A DNA stretch of 64,000 nucleotides, taken from the NCBI GenBank assembly GCA_958298945.1, contig OY282609.1, positions 27,687,212-27,751,211 of the forward strand, written 5' to 3'. The notes under the pieces are model-generated. The model was given only the letters and a program-made list of their open reading frames with translations. It searched no databases and was not told the DNA's origin. Both the position numbers and the translations under genes were made by a program. This document shows positions 42,931 through 53,946 of this stretch, in pieces (positions within the stretch are counted from its first letter, which is position 1; the number at the start of each line of letters is the position of its first letter). The DNA is from Atherix ibis. Taxonomy: Eukaryota; Arthropoda; Insecta; Diptera; Athericidae.

Positions 42931-43200
42931 GATATATCCCTTATAAAATATGGTGTCCCACAGGAGAGTGTCTTTAGACCCGTACTCTACAACATTTATA
43001 TCTCCTTTTACAGTATTTAAAATTGCAGCATATACTGAAGTAAAGCATCGCTTCATCGCTTTTCTTCCAGATAATATCGATTGCTCTCAAGAAGGACAAA
43101 AGACAAAGAAGGAGCCCTAGGGATTTTGCGTTGACAAACAAACGGCCAAAGTGAAATCAACAACGCCCAATATTACCTCTATTAATAGAAAAGTGAGATG
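42931..43200 (+). mobile_element. Fossil LINE reverse-transcriptase fragment (unit 3)
   Basis: Third copy of the fossil at 11212 and 26421; it marks where unit 3 homology resumes after the inserted mariner and I-like LINE. Confidence 0.65.
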
Positions 43201-43752
43201 GAGACTAATTAGAAACTTCATGTGAGATATTGTTAATGTTTTCATGTTGGGTTTTTAATATTTGTAATTCTAGTTTAATAATAATTGATAGCAAGAAACA
43301 ATATTCTTGCAGGTATGATTATATAACTTGGATTGATATTTTTCTTTTATTGTATTTAAGAATATATTCTAGAATAATATATGGACTAAACTGATTCAGT
43401 AAGTTTTAAAGAAAGTTATGAAATGTTGGAAAATGATTTTCTCAAAACTATCCAATTTAAAGAATTTTACGTTATCTTTGCATTTATTTTCACTTAAAAG
43501 AATCCACCATCAAATGAACAACTTTTGTAGCAACCAAATAAATATGAATATTATAGAAAATACACATTTTGAAACGCAATCATTTCACATTCGAAAACAC
43601 TGAAGTAACACTTTTTTTTTACCTATCTATTATTATTTGTTTTTTTTTTAATTAAAATTAGTAAATAAAAGTCATAATTTTCATTTTATTTTTAATGTAA
43701 TTTTATTTCATAAAATAATCAAATTTTATGATAAAAAACAATAATGGATATT

Positions 43753-44733
43753 TTATGTACGAATGCATTGCTTTAATTGGTGCAAGCTATTATTCCATTC
43801 GCCAGTAATGTCATTGAACCAAGTTGGAATGCAAGCTCTCCAAATAAAGAAATTATTGGTTATTCCTGACCAAATGTCCCTGGCCTTCTCTACGACATTG
43901 TGCGTAACATCCATCATTTCCTTCGACTTGGAAGTTATAAGTTGCTTGTAGCAAACGTCTGCCATCGAACCGAGCAATTTGCATTTTGGCCAATTTTTCT
44001 TGATGCTTTGGTAGACTTTCCGGACATTCTTGACGAATCGAACTGCTTTCGGCATTTGTGTTTTGCTTGAATTATAGCTGGGTTCTACGCAAGTTTTAAG
44101 TCTGGCGATTTGGTCTTTTCTAAGTGCTTGAAATTTTTGTTTATAACTCAAACAGCGGTTTTTATTTCTTCTTTTTGCTTTGTTAATTAACCTTCTTAAA
44201 GTATGATATATTAAATTTACCGAGCTAACAGCATCTCTGACACGTTTACGCTTTTCCGTTTTAAACTTGCGTACAAGTCTAGCATTTTCTCTCTGTTGTC
44301 TAATTAGTTCCTTCATATCTGGAGCAAGTGCCTCAATCGGATCCTCGTAATAGTCACTATTAATTTTGCCTTCAAGACTGTGCATAATTGCTGCAATATT
44401 AGACATTGATCTTGTTATATCCATTTGGTATAGTTCATTCGCGGCAACATGAAAGAAATTTCTTGATTTATCCTGCAGCTTCGTTGTAGTATTTTTGAAA
44501 AGAGTCCATATTCTATTAATCAAATCCATGGTTTTAACTCTTCCGCCTATAATTGCAATTTTTGTCGCATTTTTCGAATTCATCAAATCCATTATATTTT
44601 TATAGGAAGTTGCATCTTTTTCAAAGTCATCAGACTTTTCAACTGCCTGCACTGGTCTAGTTCGGCGAACCTGCTTACAATAAACCAGCTGTACAACAAC
44701 TGCTACAAATAACAAGTACCACAATATCTTCAT
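43753..44733 (-). CDS. Secreted six-cysteine protein, family C (copy C3, mosaic)
   Basis: 326 residues, open throughout, all six cysteines in place. Relative to C1 the protein is a patchwork: residues 1-87 nearly identical; about 88-138 heavily changed (for example SMSNIAAIMHSLEGKI in place of PMYNIGLIVTRVEDNI); 139-192 identical apart from one residue; then scattered changes; and about 275-326 heavily changed. At the DNA level 156 bp (12448-12603 in C1) are identical while the neighbours are not. C3 is the only other intact C gene besides C1, so it may carry a distinct specificity. Function unknown. Confidence 0.9.
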   Translation of the reverse strand: MKILWYLLFVAVVVQLVYCKQVRRTRPVQAVEKSDDFEKDATSYKNIMDLMNSKNATKIAIIGGRVKTMDLINRIWTLFKNTTTKLQDKSRNFFHVAANELYQMDITRSMSNIAAIMHSLEGKINSDYYEDPIEALAPDMKELIRQQRENARLVRKFKTEKRKRVRDAVSSVNLIYHTLRRLINKAKRRNKNRCLSYKQKFQALRKDQIARLKTCVEPSYNSSKTQMPKAVRFVKNVRKVYQSIKKNWPKCKLLGSMADVCYKQLITSKSKEMMDVTHNVVEKARDIWSGITNNFFIWRACIPTWFNDITGEWNNSLHQLKQCIRT

Positions 44734-44761
44734 CTTGATTGTTTGAAGCCAACTATCGGTA

Positions 44762-44801
44762 TTCGACTGTGATTAGCCCACGCAGATCGATTCATTTATA
44801 C
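44762..44801 (-). promoter_or_regulatory. Core promoter of C3
   Basis: TATAAAT from 44800 and CACAGTC with A at 44768, 32 bp apart. Confidence 0.65.
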
Positions 44802-44804
44802 GAA

Positions 44805-45220
44805 ACTTTTATTTGCCTAATTTCAACAAAATTTTCTAAATATGTTATTTTTTTATATTGTTTTTTTTTTTTTAAAATTAACCACTTGTGTTTGATTTTC
44901 CAAAAAATTTTAAACAGTACTGACGAATTATTAAATATTAATTTAGGTGTTTTTCTAGCAATATTTGCATATATTTCTCACGTAAATCAATAAAAAATAT
45001 TTTAACAAATGTGGCAGATTGTAAATAATTTCAAAAAAATTTCGGAAACGAAAACAATGCTTATTTATTATAATATCTTAAAAAATTGTTTATTTTTATT
45101 CTAACTGCGTCATGTTTGCTAATTTGAAATGAAACTTCTTGTTACCAACTAGAATAAATATTTTTGCGCATGTCAAAAATAGTCAGTTTTGTGTGGTGAA
45201 AAATCTACAATATAATAATG
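44805..45220. other. AT-rich flank upstream of C3
   Basis: Matches the flank of C1 up to about 45050 and then diverges into unrelated AT-rich sequence. No gene seen. Confidence 0.4.
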
Positions 45221-45306
45221 TTTTATTCTGTTCTGTAATTTCTTGCATATTGTTCGATGCATACATTTATCGAACAATATGCAAGAAATTACAGAACAGA
45301 ATAAAA
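45221..45306. repeat. Perfect 38-bp inverted repeat, 10-nt loop
   Basis: Arms 45221-45258 and 45269-45306 are exact reverse complements; with one mismatch the stem extends to about 44 bp. It sits directly beside the truncated end of a mariner. Confidence 0.95.
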
Positions 45307-45311
45307 TATTA

Positions 45312-45866
45312 TAATAGGAACGACTTTCTTTTTTGTCTGGCGAGCAAGATTTCGCGTGTGTTTTGGCATCGCTCCATCTGCCTATCGTTCAATTCATGCG
45401 GCACCCATTTTCCGATCTTTTCAATCACCCCCATGCTACGTAGACGCATGGAAATGGCTGGTTGAGTAACACCCAATTGCTCCGCGAGCATTTTTTGCGA
45501 TTGGGTATCGTCTGCGTCCAAAAGAGCTGCAATTGATGGTCCTCAACCTTCCTAGGCCGATTTTCACGCTCCTTGTCCCACAAGTCAAAATTGCCGTCTT
45601 TGAACCGACGAAACCAATCTCGGCACGTTTTTTTCGATAAAGCACTGTCATCATAGGCCTCCATAAGCATTCGATGCGATTCGGCAGCTGATTTCGTCAA
45701 ATTAAAGGAAAAATGTATGTTGTTGTACGAAATTACTGACAATGTACGCTGATTAATGTTAACATGTGTCAAATTCATAAAAAAAAGTATGGCGTGCTCA
45801 TGGTAGCTTAATACGCTCACTCACTCCTTCTATGACCAAACAGCGGATTTAAGCTTATATACCTGG
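45312..45866 (-). mobile_element. Mariner (irritans-type), truncated, minus strand
   Basis: The inverted repeat lies at 45840-45866. Leader and helix-turn-helix regions are present (CRDWFRRFKDGNFDLWDKE; LAEQLGVTQPAISMRLRSMG; WVPHELNDRQMER; LARQKRKSF). The start of the transposase is deleted and the copy ends at about 45312, before the catalytic residues, next to the palindrome. Confidence 0.8.
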
Positions 45867-45879
45867 TACATGTAATTAT

Positions 45880-46093
45880 ATATTTTCTTTATAATGAAGA
45901 TGATTTGAAGTTTCATCCACTCTTTGTTCCAGGACCTTTCCTGTAAAACTCATTTCCACTATGCGTATAGGCTCTACGAATGACAGAATCAACTCCATTT
46001 TTAATAACGTGAATATGCTCGTTGGTAGTAAAAGTAGGATTAGACAAAGTGTGACAATCAGAATAGCTGACTCGCTACTGGATGTAATGTTAC
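45880..46093 (+). mobile_element. I-like LINE fragment
   Basis: The stretch with gtagtaaaagtaggattaga and the following agaatagctgactcgctact resembles 41545-41610 of the I-like fragment at 41.1 kb. It is cut by the mariners on both sides. Confidence 0.5.
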
Positions 46094-46945
46094 TATTGGG
46101 TTGTTCGGAAAGTGTTTTTTCCCAACAATGTACTTAATTGTATTTTTTCACAACCAACTTCACACTTAAGTCGCATAATCATATGCATTTTGACAGCTGA
46201 CATAGCAAGGCTTGTTTGTGAATAAATTCAATTAATTCTGCATAGTTTTTGGTTGATACCCTTTTAAATATGAAAAGTCAAAAATAGCATTTTCGGCATA
46301 TTTTACTTTTTTTACTACAGAAAAGATAAAAATGCTGTTCAAGCAAGAAAAAAATTATCCTATTTGTTTGAAGAAGATATGTTAAGTGAGCGCCAGTGCC
46401 AAAACTGGTTTCCAAAATTTTGATATGGCAATTTTGATCTCGAAGATGCACAACGTTCTGGAAGGCCAGTTGAAGCTAATGAAGATACAAAAAAGGCATT
46501 AAGTGATGCAAACTGGCGAATAACAACTCCTGAGATCGTTGAAAGATTAAATTGATCGAATTCGACCATTCATGATCATTTAAAACGGCTAGGTTTTATC
46601 TCAAAGCTCGACATATGGGTTCCTCATCTTCTTATGGAAAAAATTTGTGCCGTCGCTTGACGTTTGTGATTTGTTTCTCAAACGCCAAGAAAATGATCAA
46701 TTTTTGAAGCGTATCATCACTGGGGACGAAAAAGAGGTTGTCTACAACAATGTTAATCGCAAAAGATCCTGGAAAACAAATATTCATCCAAAAAAAGGTT
46801 ATGCTATCTGTTTGGTGAGATTTCAGAGGAATCGTTTACTTTGAGCTTCTACCGAGTAACACTACGATCAATTCTTAAGTGTACTGTCATCAGTTGGACA
46901 GATTGAATAACTCAAATTGTTAAAGAAAAAAGGTCACAATAAAAA
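46094..46945 (+). mobile_element. Mariner relic of a second subfamily (mellifera/cecropia-like)
   Basis: Begins near ttgggttgttcggaaagtg. The translation contains SYLFEEDMLSERQCQNWF, FDLEDAQRSGRPVE and RITTPEIVERLN (helix-turn-helix region), STIHDHLKRLGFISKLDIWVPH, then ITGDEKEVVYNNVNRKRSW. The catalytic D of TGDE is present, the tryptophan normally following is lost, and the C-terminal third is missing. Several in-frame stops. The motifs separate it from the irritans-type copies. Confidence 0.75.
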
Positions 46946-46946
46946 A

Positions 46947-47886
46947 CGAGTATAATCTTAAATCCGCTGTTTTTTACTCATGCAATTTGTGGATACCACG
47001 CCAAAAAAAATCCTTTTCTTTCGAGGCAAACCACTCATCAAGCCATTTTCGGACGTTTTCGTAAAAAACGAAGTGCTGCTCAGCGAGCGCGTGGCCCATC
47101 GACGAAAACAGGTGGTTGTCGAAGGGGCCAGGTCTGGTTAATAAACGGGGTGGAATAGCACCTCCCAGTTGAATTTTGTTGATAATCCATCCTTTTTTCA
47201 TGCAGAGCACGGTGTAGTTTGATCAGTTGTTGGTGGTAGCGGTGGGCATTGACAATCTCACCACCAGGTTTCATCATCTCATAGTAGTCGATATCCTGCT
47301 GATCCCACCAAACGCACAGCACCGTATTCCGTCCGAAGCGATTTGGTATTGGGGAAGATGTTGATGGTTGGCCGGGATCAACCCACGATTTCTTGCATTT
47401 TGGATTCTCGAAATATATCCACTTTTTATCGCCTGTCACAATCCGATGCAGGAACGACTTTCTTTTTTGTCTGGCGAGCAAGATTTCGCATGTGTTTTGA
47501 CATCGCTCCATTTTCCTATCCTTCAATTCATGCAGCACCCATTTTCCGATCTTTTCAATCTCCCCCATGCTACGCAGACGCATGAAAATGGCTGGTTGAG
47601 TAACACCCAATTGCTCCGCGAGCATTTTTTGCGATTGGGTATCGTCTGCGTCCAAAAGAGCCTGCAATTGATGGTCCTCAACCTTCCTAGGCCGATTTTC
47701 ACGCTTCTTATCCCACAAGTCAAAATTGCTGTCTTTGAACCGACGAAACCAATCTCGGCACTTTGTTTTCGATAAAGCACTGTCATCATAGGCCTCCATA
47801 AGCAAAGTATGGCGTGTCCATGGTAGTTTAATACGCTCACTTGCGCTATCTATAACCAAACAGCGGATTTAAGCTTATACACCTGG
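46947..47886 (-). mobile_element. Mariner (irritans-type), internally deleted
   Basis: Inverted repeats at both ends (46950-46977 and about 47855-47886). The minus strand keeps 259 open codons (47859-47080) with DWFRRFKDSNFDLWDKK, the second helix-turn-helix, IVTGDKKWIYF (the usual Glu after the catalytic Asp is Lys), WWDQQDIDYYEMMKPG, and a C-terminal region in other frames. The leader and first 20-30 transposase codons are deleted (near 47805). The last catalytic region is degraded. Confidence 0.85.
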
Positions 47887-47894
47887 TATTTTCT

Positions 47895-48735
47895 CACTTT
47901 TTGCGTCAAAATACTACTAGCAAGGCAAAAGCAATAGAAGTTCTGCTCTCCACGGCGAATTGTGGGCAATTATTATGGGCAGTTTAGAATGAAATTAATC
48001 TCCCGAAATATTGTAGCGCAAATATTGTTTACAAATAGACCATTCGTGGCTCATTAAATAATCTGCTGCTCAATGAGATTCATCGCAAGCGACTGAACAA
48101 TAGGAACGTAGAGTTGAGTTGGGTAACTATGGGCTATGTAGGTACTATGGGCAATCAGAGGGTTGATCAGCTTGTGGGGAGGTGTTCAACCGTATCTACT
48201 TACTAAACAGAAGAAAGTCTAAACTTGCCGTATCCACTTACTAAATAGCGTTTAATATCTTTAGGCATACGTTTTTAAACAAAAACTGTAGAAGATTACT
48301 TTTCCCACATTAGTCTAACATCGCAAAAGCAATCTATTCAACAACCATTCCAAAATGCTGGTCAAGGAAACTTCCTTTTACGAATTGGACATATCGTACT
48401 ATACCACGATTTCGTCTTTGATAACCAACTCTATGCTTCATGGCATTCCTGTGGTGTTTCACTCACCATTCCCCATATTTTAAATGAAAACCACTTAATT
48501 TAGAATTTCTTTTAAATAGAACTCGTTTAATTATCGAGCTCCCTGAACCAATAATCCCATTTCCAAGCCCTATTTTTAACTTTCTTAAATATTTTAATTT
48601 GCTCCACAAAATTTAATAATGTCTGACTTTTCCCTCCAAATAACAATCGATTAGTTTCATTAGATAAGTTGGGCGCAGAGTTATAGAATAACCTTTAGCA
48701 CTTGTTTTAAAGACCTTACACCAAAAGAGGCTACT
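47895..48735 (+). mobile_element. I-like LINE 3' fragment
   Basis: Near 48070-48180 the plus strand reads IHRKRLNNRNVELSWV and then a decayed G-N-x-x-V-D-x-L-V-G, an RNase H tail. Near 48378-48490 it reads LRIGHIVLYHDFVF, then CGVSLTIPHILNE, the Cys/His tail of I-type ORF2. It ends close to gaccttacacc, as the fragment at 41.1 kb does. Both are probably one family. Confidence 0.65.
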
Positions 48736-49178
48736 TTAACCACCTAGCATGGATAAAACAACACAGGCGAACTGTAAGCCGAAAAGTAACTAGCAGTCGC
48801 GATATCAGCAGATGGTTTAATAAGGAGGTGACAATGTTCATTAGGCAGTTTATGCATTTTATATGTTTTATGCGCACCCAAATGAGTAATATTTATAAGA
48901 TTATTTTCGCTATCGCACTGAGCAGAAGATAATAGATCAATGGCAGAGGTGCTTCACTTCAGGTAAATTATCAAAAGATCAGATCTTCGTTGAAAAAGCT
49001 ATTGGGTATGTGTATAAATTCTTGCCATTTTTATTTAAATAAAGCTTGTCATTTATTTATACATGATAATAACATACAAAGTGATTTAATTTCCCATATT
49101 TCGGGTTATAAACGGATATCTTGAAGTTAAAATTTGTGGTTCTTTTGACTCGATCAATTCTCCGAGCCATGTCGGCTC
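48736..49178. other. Spacer with no supported feature
   Basis: AT-rich sequence without a recognisable domain or repeat. Confidence 0.4.
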
Positions 49179-49266
49179 ATTTTATAATGAACTCCTGAAA
49201 CGTAATTATTGATCAAAAACTGCAGTTTTGATCAATAATTACGTTTTCAGGAGTTCATTATAAAAT
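49179..49266. repeat. Long near-perfect inverted repeat around ctgcag
   Basis: About 43-bp arms meeting at ctgcag (49220-49225) with almost no loop; only two single-base bulges (aaaaa/tttt near the centre; aaa/tttt in the middle). Confidence 0.9.
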
Positions 49267-49545
49267 ATATGCTCCTGATCCCACCATATAGTTAGCATGA
49301 CATTAGAACCTTGGATATTGCGCTTTGGCATTAATGCACCTGGTACTTCAGGCTATGTCCATGCTTTACGTCATTTAGGGTAATCTATTTTTCATAGCTT
49401 TTCTGTCGTCCGTCTGTCATCTTGCATGTGGCTTAACGTTTCGGAATTTCATGTGGGAGACAATTTTCTGCTTTTTGCACCATTGCCAAATTTTCGAAAC
49501 TAGTTTTGATATGTTCCAAAATTAATTGCGCGGACGCATTCTGAA

Positions 49546-50121
49546 TGGAAACTGCCGCACGAGCCAAGACCGAAAACAGCGCGCCAAGTTCGGTCGAATG
49601 TGAAGGTTTTGCTTACAGTTTTCTTCGATTGCAGGGGCGTGGTGCATCATGAGTTCTTACCACAGGGTAGAACGGTTAATAAGGAATATTACCGTAAGTT
49701 ATGGGCAAGTTGCGCGAAGCAATCTGCCAGAAACGTCCGGATTTGTGGAAGAACAAAAATTGGCTTTTTTACCATGATAACACCCCTGCTAACGCATCCT
49801 TGCTTGTGCGAGAATTTTTGGCTACCGTATTCCCCAGATCTGGCCCCGTGTGACTTTTTCTTGTTCCCGAAACTGAAGAGCCCCATGAAAGGACGACACT
49901 ACGCTACGATTGAGGAGATAAAGACGGCATCGACGGAGGAGCTGAACAAGATCACAAAAAATGATTTTTTGAAGTGCTTCAAGGATTGGAAAAAACGTTG
50001 GCACAAGTGTATAATAACTGGTAGTGATTACTTTGAAGGAGACAAAATAAATATTCATGAATAAATAAATAATTTTTGAAAAAAATACAAAATACGCGAT
50101 ACTTTTTGAACATACCTCGTA
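49546..50121 (+). mobile_element. Mariner (DD34D type) 3' fragment with genuine 3' end
   Basis: Starts in the transposase middle (LPHEPRPKTAR), continues through VLLTVFFDCRGVVHHEF, WKNKNWLF-HDN, SPDLAPCDFFLFPKLKSPMKGRHYATIEEIK, and the complete C-terminus WHKCIITGSDYFEGD. It ends with the terminal repeat (tactttttgaacatacctcgta), the complement of the 5' ends at 55458 and 6221. This copy shows what the normal 3' end of the rearranged copies looked like. A small deletion removes the third catalytic loop spacing (near 49820). Confidence 0.85.
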
Positions 50122-50129
50122 TACACCCT

Positions 50130-50480
50130 CAAAATACAAGTACAACTGTTTAACAAACATGAATCTGTACTATTGGCGACATCCTTTCAAAAAGATCCAG
50201 AACTGATTCCCATACCCAATATTTCAATATACACAACAGCTCCACCATCCTTGCATTGACGCAAAGATCAAGTTTCATAGCATATCCAGGGAAGATTCGG
50301 AAACTGGAATGACTGACCATGAGGCCTTACTAAAATTGGTGAATTAATTTGCAGAAATTTTATAATTTTTCTACACGGAAATAGCTAAAATTTGGGTTGG
50401 CCAGGCACAATGCAACTATCTGCAAAATTTGCCACAGCCAAAAAAACAAAACCACATTTACAAATTTTCTCAAACCACGT
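50130..50480. other. Unassigned stretch left of unit 4
   Basis: Less AT-rich sequence with no recognised domain; possibly a remnant of a retroelement, but I cannot support that. Confidence 0.3.
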
Positions 50481-52920
50481 GCCTATTTCTGACCAATCCA
50501 AATTTTAGATATTTTCTTTTACTTTCCCATCAATGTTCAAAAGAGTTTTATAAAAAATTTAATGATGATAGAAAAAAACTTAATAACATAATTTTCCTTC
50601 TTGTTAAAAATGTGGTTTTTTTTCATGATCTTCAATCAAATAAAAATGTTTTCACAACTCAAATTTTTAATTAGGAAGAAAATATTGTATCTGAATTGAG
50701 CCTTAAATGAGTTGTTTTTTTTATAATTAAAAATATTATACAAATTTGATGAAAAATTTGTATTCTTAAATAGAATTTTATACGAAAATCTTCAGAAAAA
50801 TTAAAATCTTTAATAAAAAATTCACTGAGAAATATAGTATTTTGAGTCCGATGTAAGCAATTCTTTTATTAAAAATCTTTGAAAATAAGAAAAAAATTAA
50901 TTTTACTTTTTTATATTTTTGCAGAATTTTATGAAAAAAAAACGCATTAAAGACATTTTAGGTAGTTTGCAAATAGCAAAAAGTACACGGTTCAGGAAGG
51001 AAGACTTAAATATTTACATTTGGTTTTCTTTTTTACAATAGAAGGAAATTTTTAATATACGAGTATTTACTAAATTGTATTTTAGACATTTTTAAAAATA
51101 AAAATTCTTCTTCATTTTCTATGTTAACTCATATAGTTTTTGAAGAAATTTTTGAATGCAACTTAAAATTTTTAATGAAATTTTCTTACAAAAATTCGTT
51201 AGACAAAATGAATTTTCCGCTTTTTGAAGTGAAAAACGATTGCTTTTGCGGAGAATTGAAGGAGAACTTACTGATGTTAGCCAGAGTGAAATCTATTAAG
51301 CCGAGTTCACCTAGCCAAGACGTGCACCAAAATCTATCCATTGTCTAGTCCCATATTCTCCGATGAGTGCGGGGATATTTTATTCTCTTCTCAAGCACAG
51401 CCAACGACGTTTTCATTTGTACCATAGGTTCGAATATTCGCTAATGAGTAATTTCTCCGCTTTGTTCATTCCAGACTACTTGAATGGAACGAAATTCATT
51501 TTTTAGTTCATTTCAGTTCCTATAGCAAAGGGGAAAGTACGTCGACTTCGTAATTATGTGAAATTATCAGTTTTATTAGTAAAAAAAGAGAAAAATTTGC
51601 ACTTTTTGGAAATAATCTTACTTAAAAGAATTTTAATTTACAAAAGTGCAGTCTTTTTTCCTTAATAAACAGTTTAAATGTGTTTGTTAGGTTTTTGTTT
51701 TACATAAATTATTTTTTTCAATTATGCAAATTCTTATAAGAATACATTTGCGATTTGATTTTTCCAAAGAAAATAAGAGACTATTTTCAAATAACTAATA
51801 TTGTATGTTTTTACGCAAAATGAATAGTTTTTGTTGTATTTCACAAAACTATTCATTTTTGTTCAGAACGCCCATTTCAGGAAGGAGTCAATGTGCATAG
51901 AAAATTTTACCACTTTTATTTGATGTTGCTGGGTTTTTTTCTCCAAAATACAATATAAACAATTTTGAATGAATTTCAATGCCTTATCATGTTATTTTCG
52001 TTTTTAAGACCTAACTATATGAACAAACGTGAATATGTCAATATTAATTTAGCTGTTTCTCTAACAATATTTATAAACATTTCTCAAATAGAATTTAGAA
52101 AAAATTGAACAAAAATTATTATGAAGATTTGAAATTTGTTCATTATCAAATTGTAATAAAAAATATTGTATTATTGATGAAAATTGGTTTTAGTTTTACC
52201 ATTGTGTAGTCTCCAAACATATATGATCACTATTCAATCTTCTTGTTGAATCTTAGTTCTCGACTAATTATGATTATGTGTCGATATTGTACTCAATTTG
52301 TGCATACACATTAAGATACTACAAGATTGCGCTCAAAACTTTACTATTTTGAGGATTATCCATATCGATGCTGCGATTGATTAAGTTTGCGATAGAAACT
52401 ATTTCGATAACTTCAAATTTTATACGATGACAATGAAGTAATTTTTTATTGTAAAGAAAAGTGCAACAGAAAATTCTCTCAACAAAATCGAAAGAAAACT
52501 GGAACAGAATTTCGTCTAAATTCGATTTAATATTTTGTTTTTCCTAGTGACATCGACATTTCCAGAACAGTTTTAGGTTTTAGTGAAGGTGTTGGATAGT
52601 AACAGTATGTAATTAAGCACACATAATACATCACAGTTTGTAGAATACTTAAATATAACAAAAAAAGCCACAGAAATTTAAATACATATTTTTTAACAAA
52701 AAGTGAAATGCAATTTGTCTTAGCGCTGATGGATACTTAACTTCACTTAATATGGTATATATTTAATTAAGAAATTCTAAATTTTCATCAGCAATATAAT
52801 TATTATTAAATTCTTATCATATAATTTATTTAAACAAAATAACCCGTACCTTGCAAATATATTTATTTTATCAAAAAATATTTAATGCACAAATTGGAAT
52901 GCAATATTGTAAATATTCTT

Positions 52921-53915
52921 CTAATTATTTATACATCCTCTGAAATTATTTATTAGTGTTTCCCATTTTGTTTTGACATCTGTAACCCAACTTAGCGAGC
53001 ATTTACCCATATTGTCGACTAATTCATTCCATCTGGTAATTAAGTCTGGGATATCATTAACAGCTGTTTTAATTATTTTTGCGAGCGGTGGTATTGCTAC
53101 ACCTATAATGGCCACATAACAGGCAGGTGCTGCAGGACCAAATGCTGTACATGCAGCGTACCCAACTTTAACATTCTTAAAAAGAGTCTTAATATTTTTT
53201 ACTGTATCTCGAATTGCTATTACAGTATCTTTAATTACTTTATATGGTCTTGTTGTGCAATTTTTCAAGTGGTCAATATCTTCCTTTCCACGTTTAAAAA
53301 TAATGGACCATAGTTCTTAACACACTCTATGGCTCTTGCAGAACCAGATTTTTTTGCTGTCTGAATTTCTTCTTTTATGGTTGTATTGTAACTCCTCAAA
53401 GTGATCTTTCCCTTGTCATAACTATCTTCAGCTTTTTTTTCAACTCCTTTGTTAGTCTCTTCATTATTTTTAGTTACTTTTGTCAGTTCCTCAATTTTCA
53501 GCGATAGTGTTTTGACTAATCCAGTTATAACTGAATCGAATATTAAATCCATTGGATTTAAAATAAAGTCTATTACCTTTCCCAGTCCTTCCCAAATATC
53601 CCCTAATGTCTCTAATAATTTTCCATCTTTAATCTTTTCCCAAGTATTTATGAAAAACTCTTTCACACCTTTAGCGATCTTTACAATGCTTGTTTTAAAT
53701 GCATTCCATGCATATGAGAAGAATTCTCCAACTTTGTTAAAAGTCACTTCAAACACAATAAACAGTTTTTTAGGATTTGTTATTAATTCCCAGAAGTCGG
53801 ACCACCGTCCTTTTCGGTTAACCGCAATCGCTGTAGTTTCTCCTTGTCCTGCTGGCATAGAATATCCCAACTAAAGGATCACAGTTGCGATCACCAAGAA
53901 CAATACTAATTTCAT
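52921..53915 (-). pseudogene. Family B copy B4, broken and chimeric
   Basis: Aligned with B3 it is one base shorter (995 versus 996). Codon 15, Gln in the signal peptide, is TAG (53871-53873), and a single-base deletion near 53300 shifts the frame just before cysteine 2. The first part (upstream of about 53290) resembles B3 (FNKVGEFFSYAWNAFKTS; NPMDLIFDSVITGL). The last 80 codons are essentially B1/B2 (IIKTAVNDIPDLITRWNELV). One of the pair in CYVAIIG is preceded by Ala changes (AFGPAAPAC). The two lesions make it a pseudogene; the junction implies recombination or gene conversion between B types. Confidence 0.9.
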
Positions 53916-53946
53916 GTTAACTATTTGAAGCTAACTATTAGGATTC

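Larger units (their letters stand above)
30665..50480. repeat. Tandem unit 3 (genes A3, B3, C3; carries LINE and MITE)
   Basis: The A2-A3 distance is 19,850 bp; subtracting the gypsy element (5,288), the long LINE with its target duplication (4,455) and the MITE (304) leaves about 9.8 kb, close to the A1-A2 distance. Beyond C3 the unit is interrupted by several mariners and I-like fragments, and the right edge is poorly defined. Confidence 0.75.
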
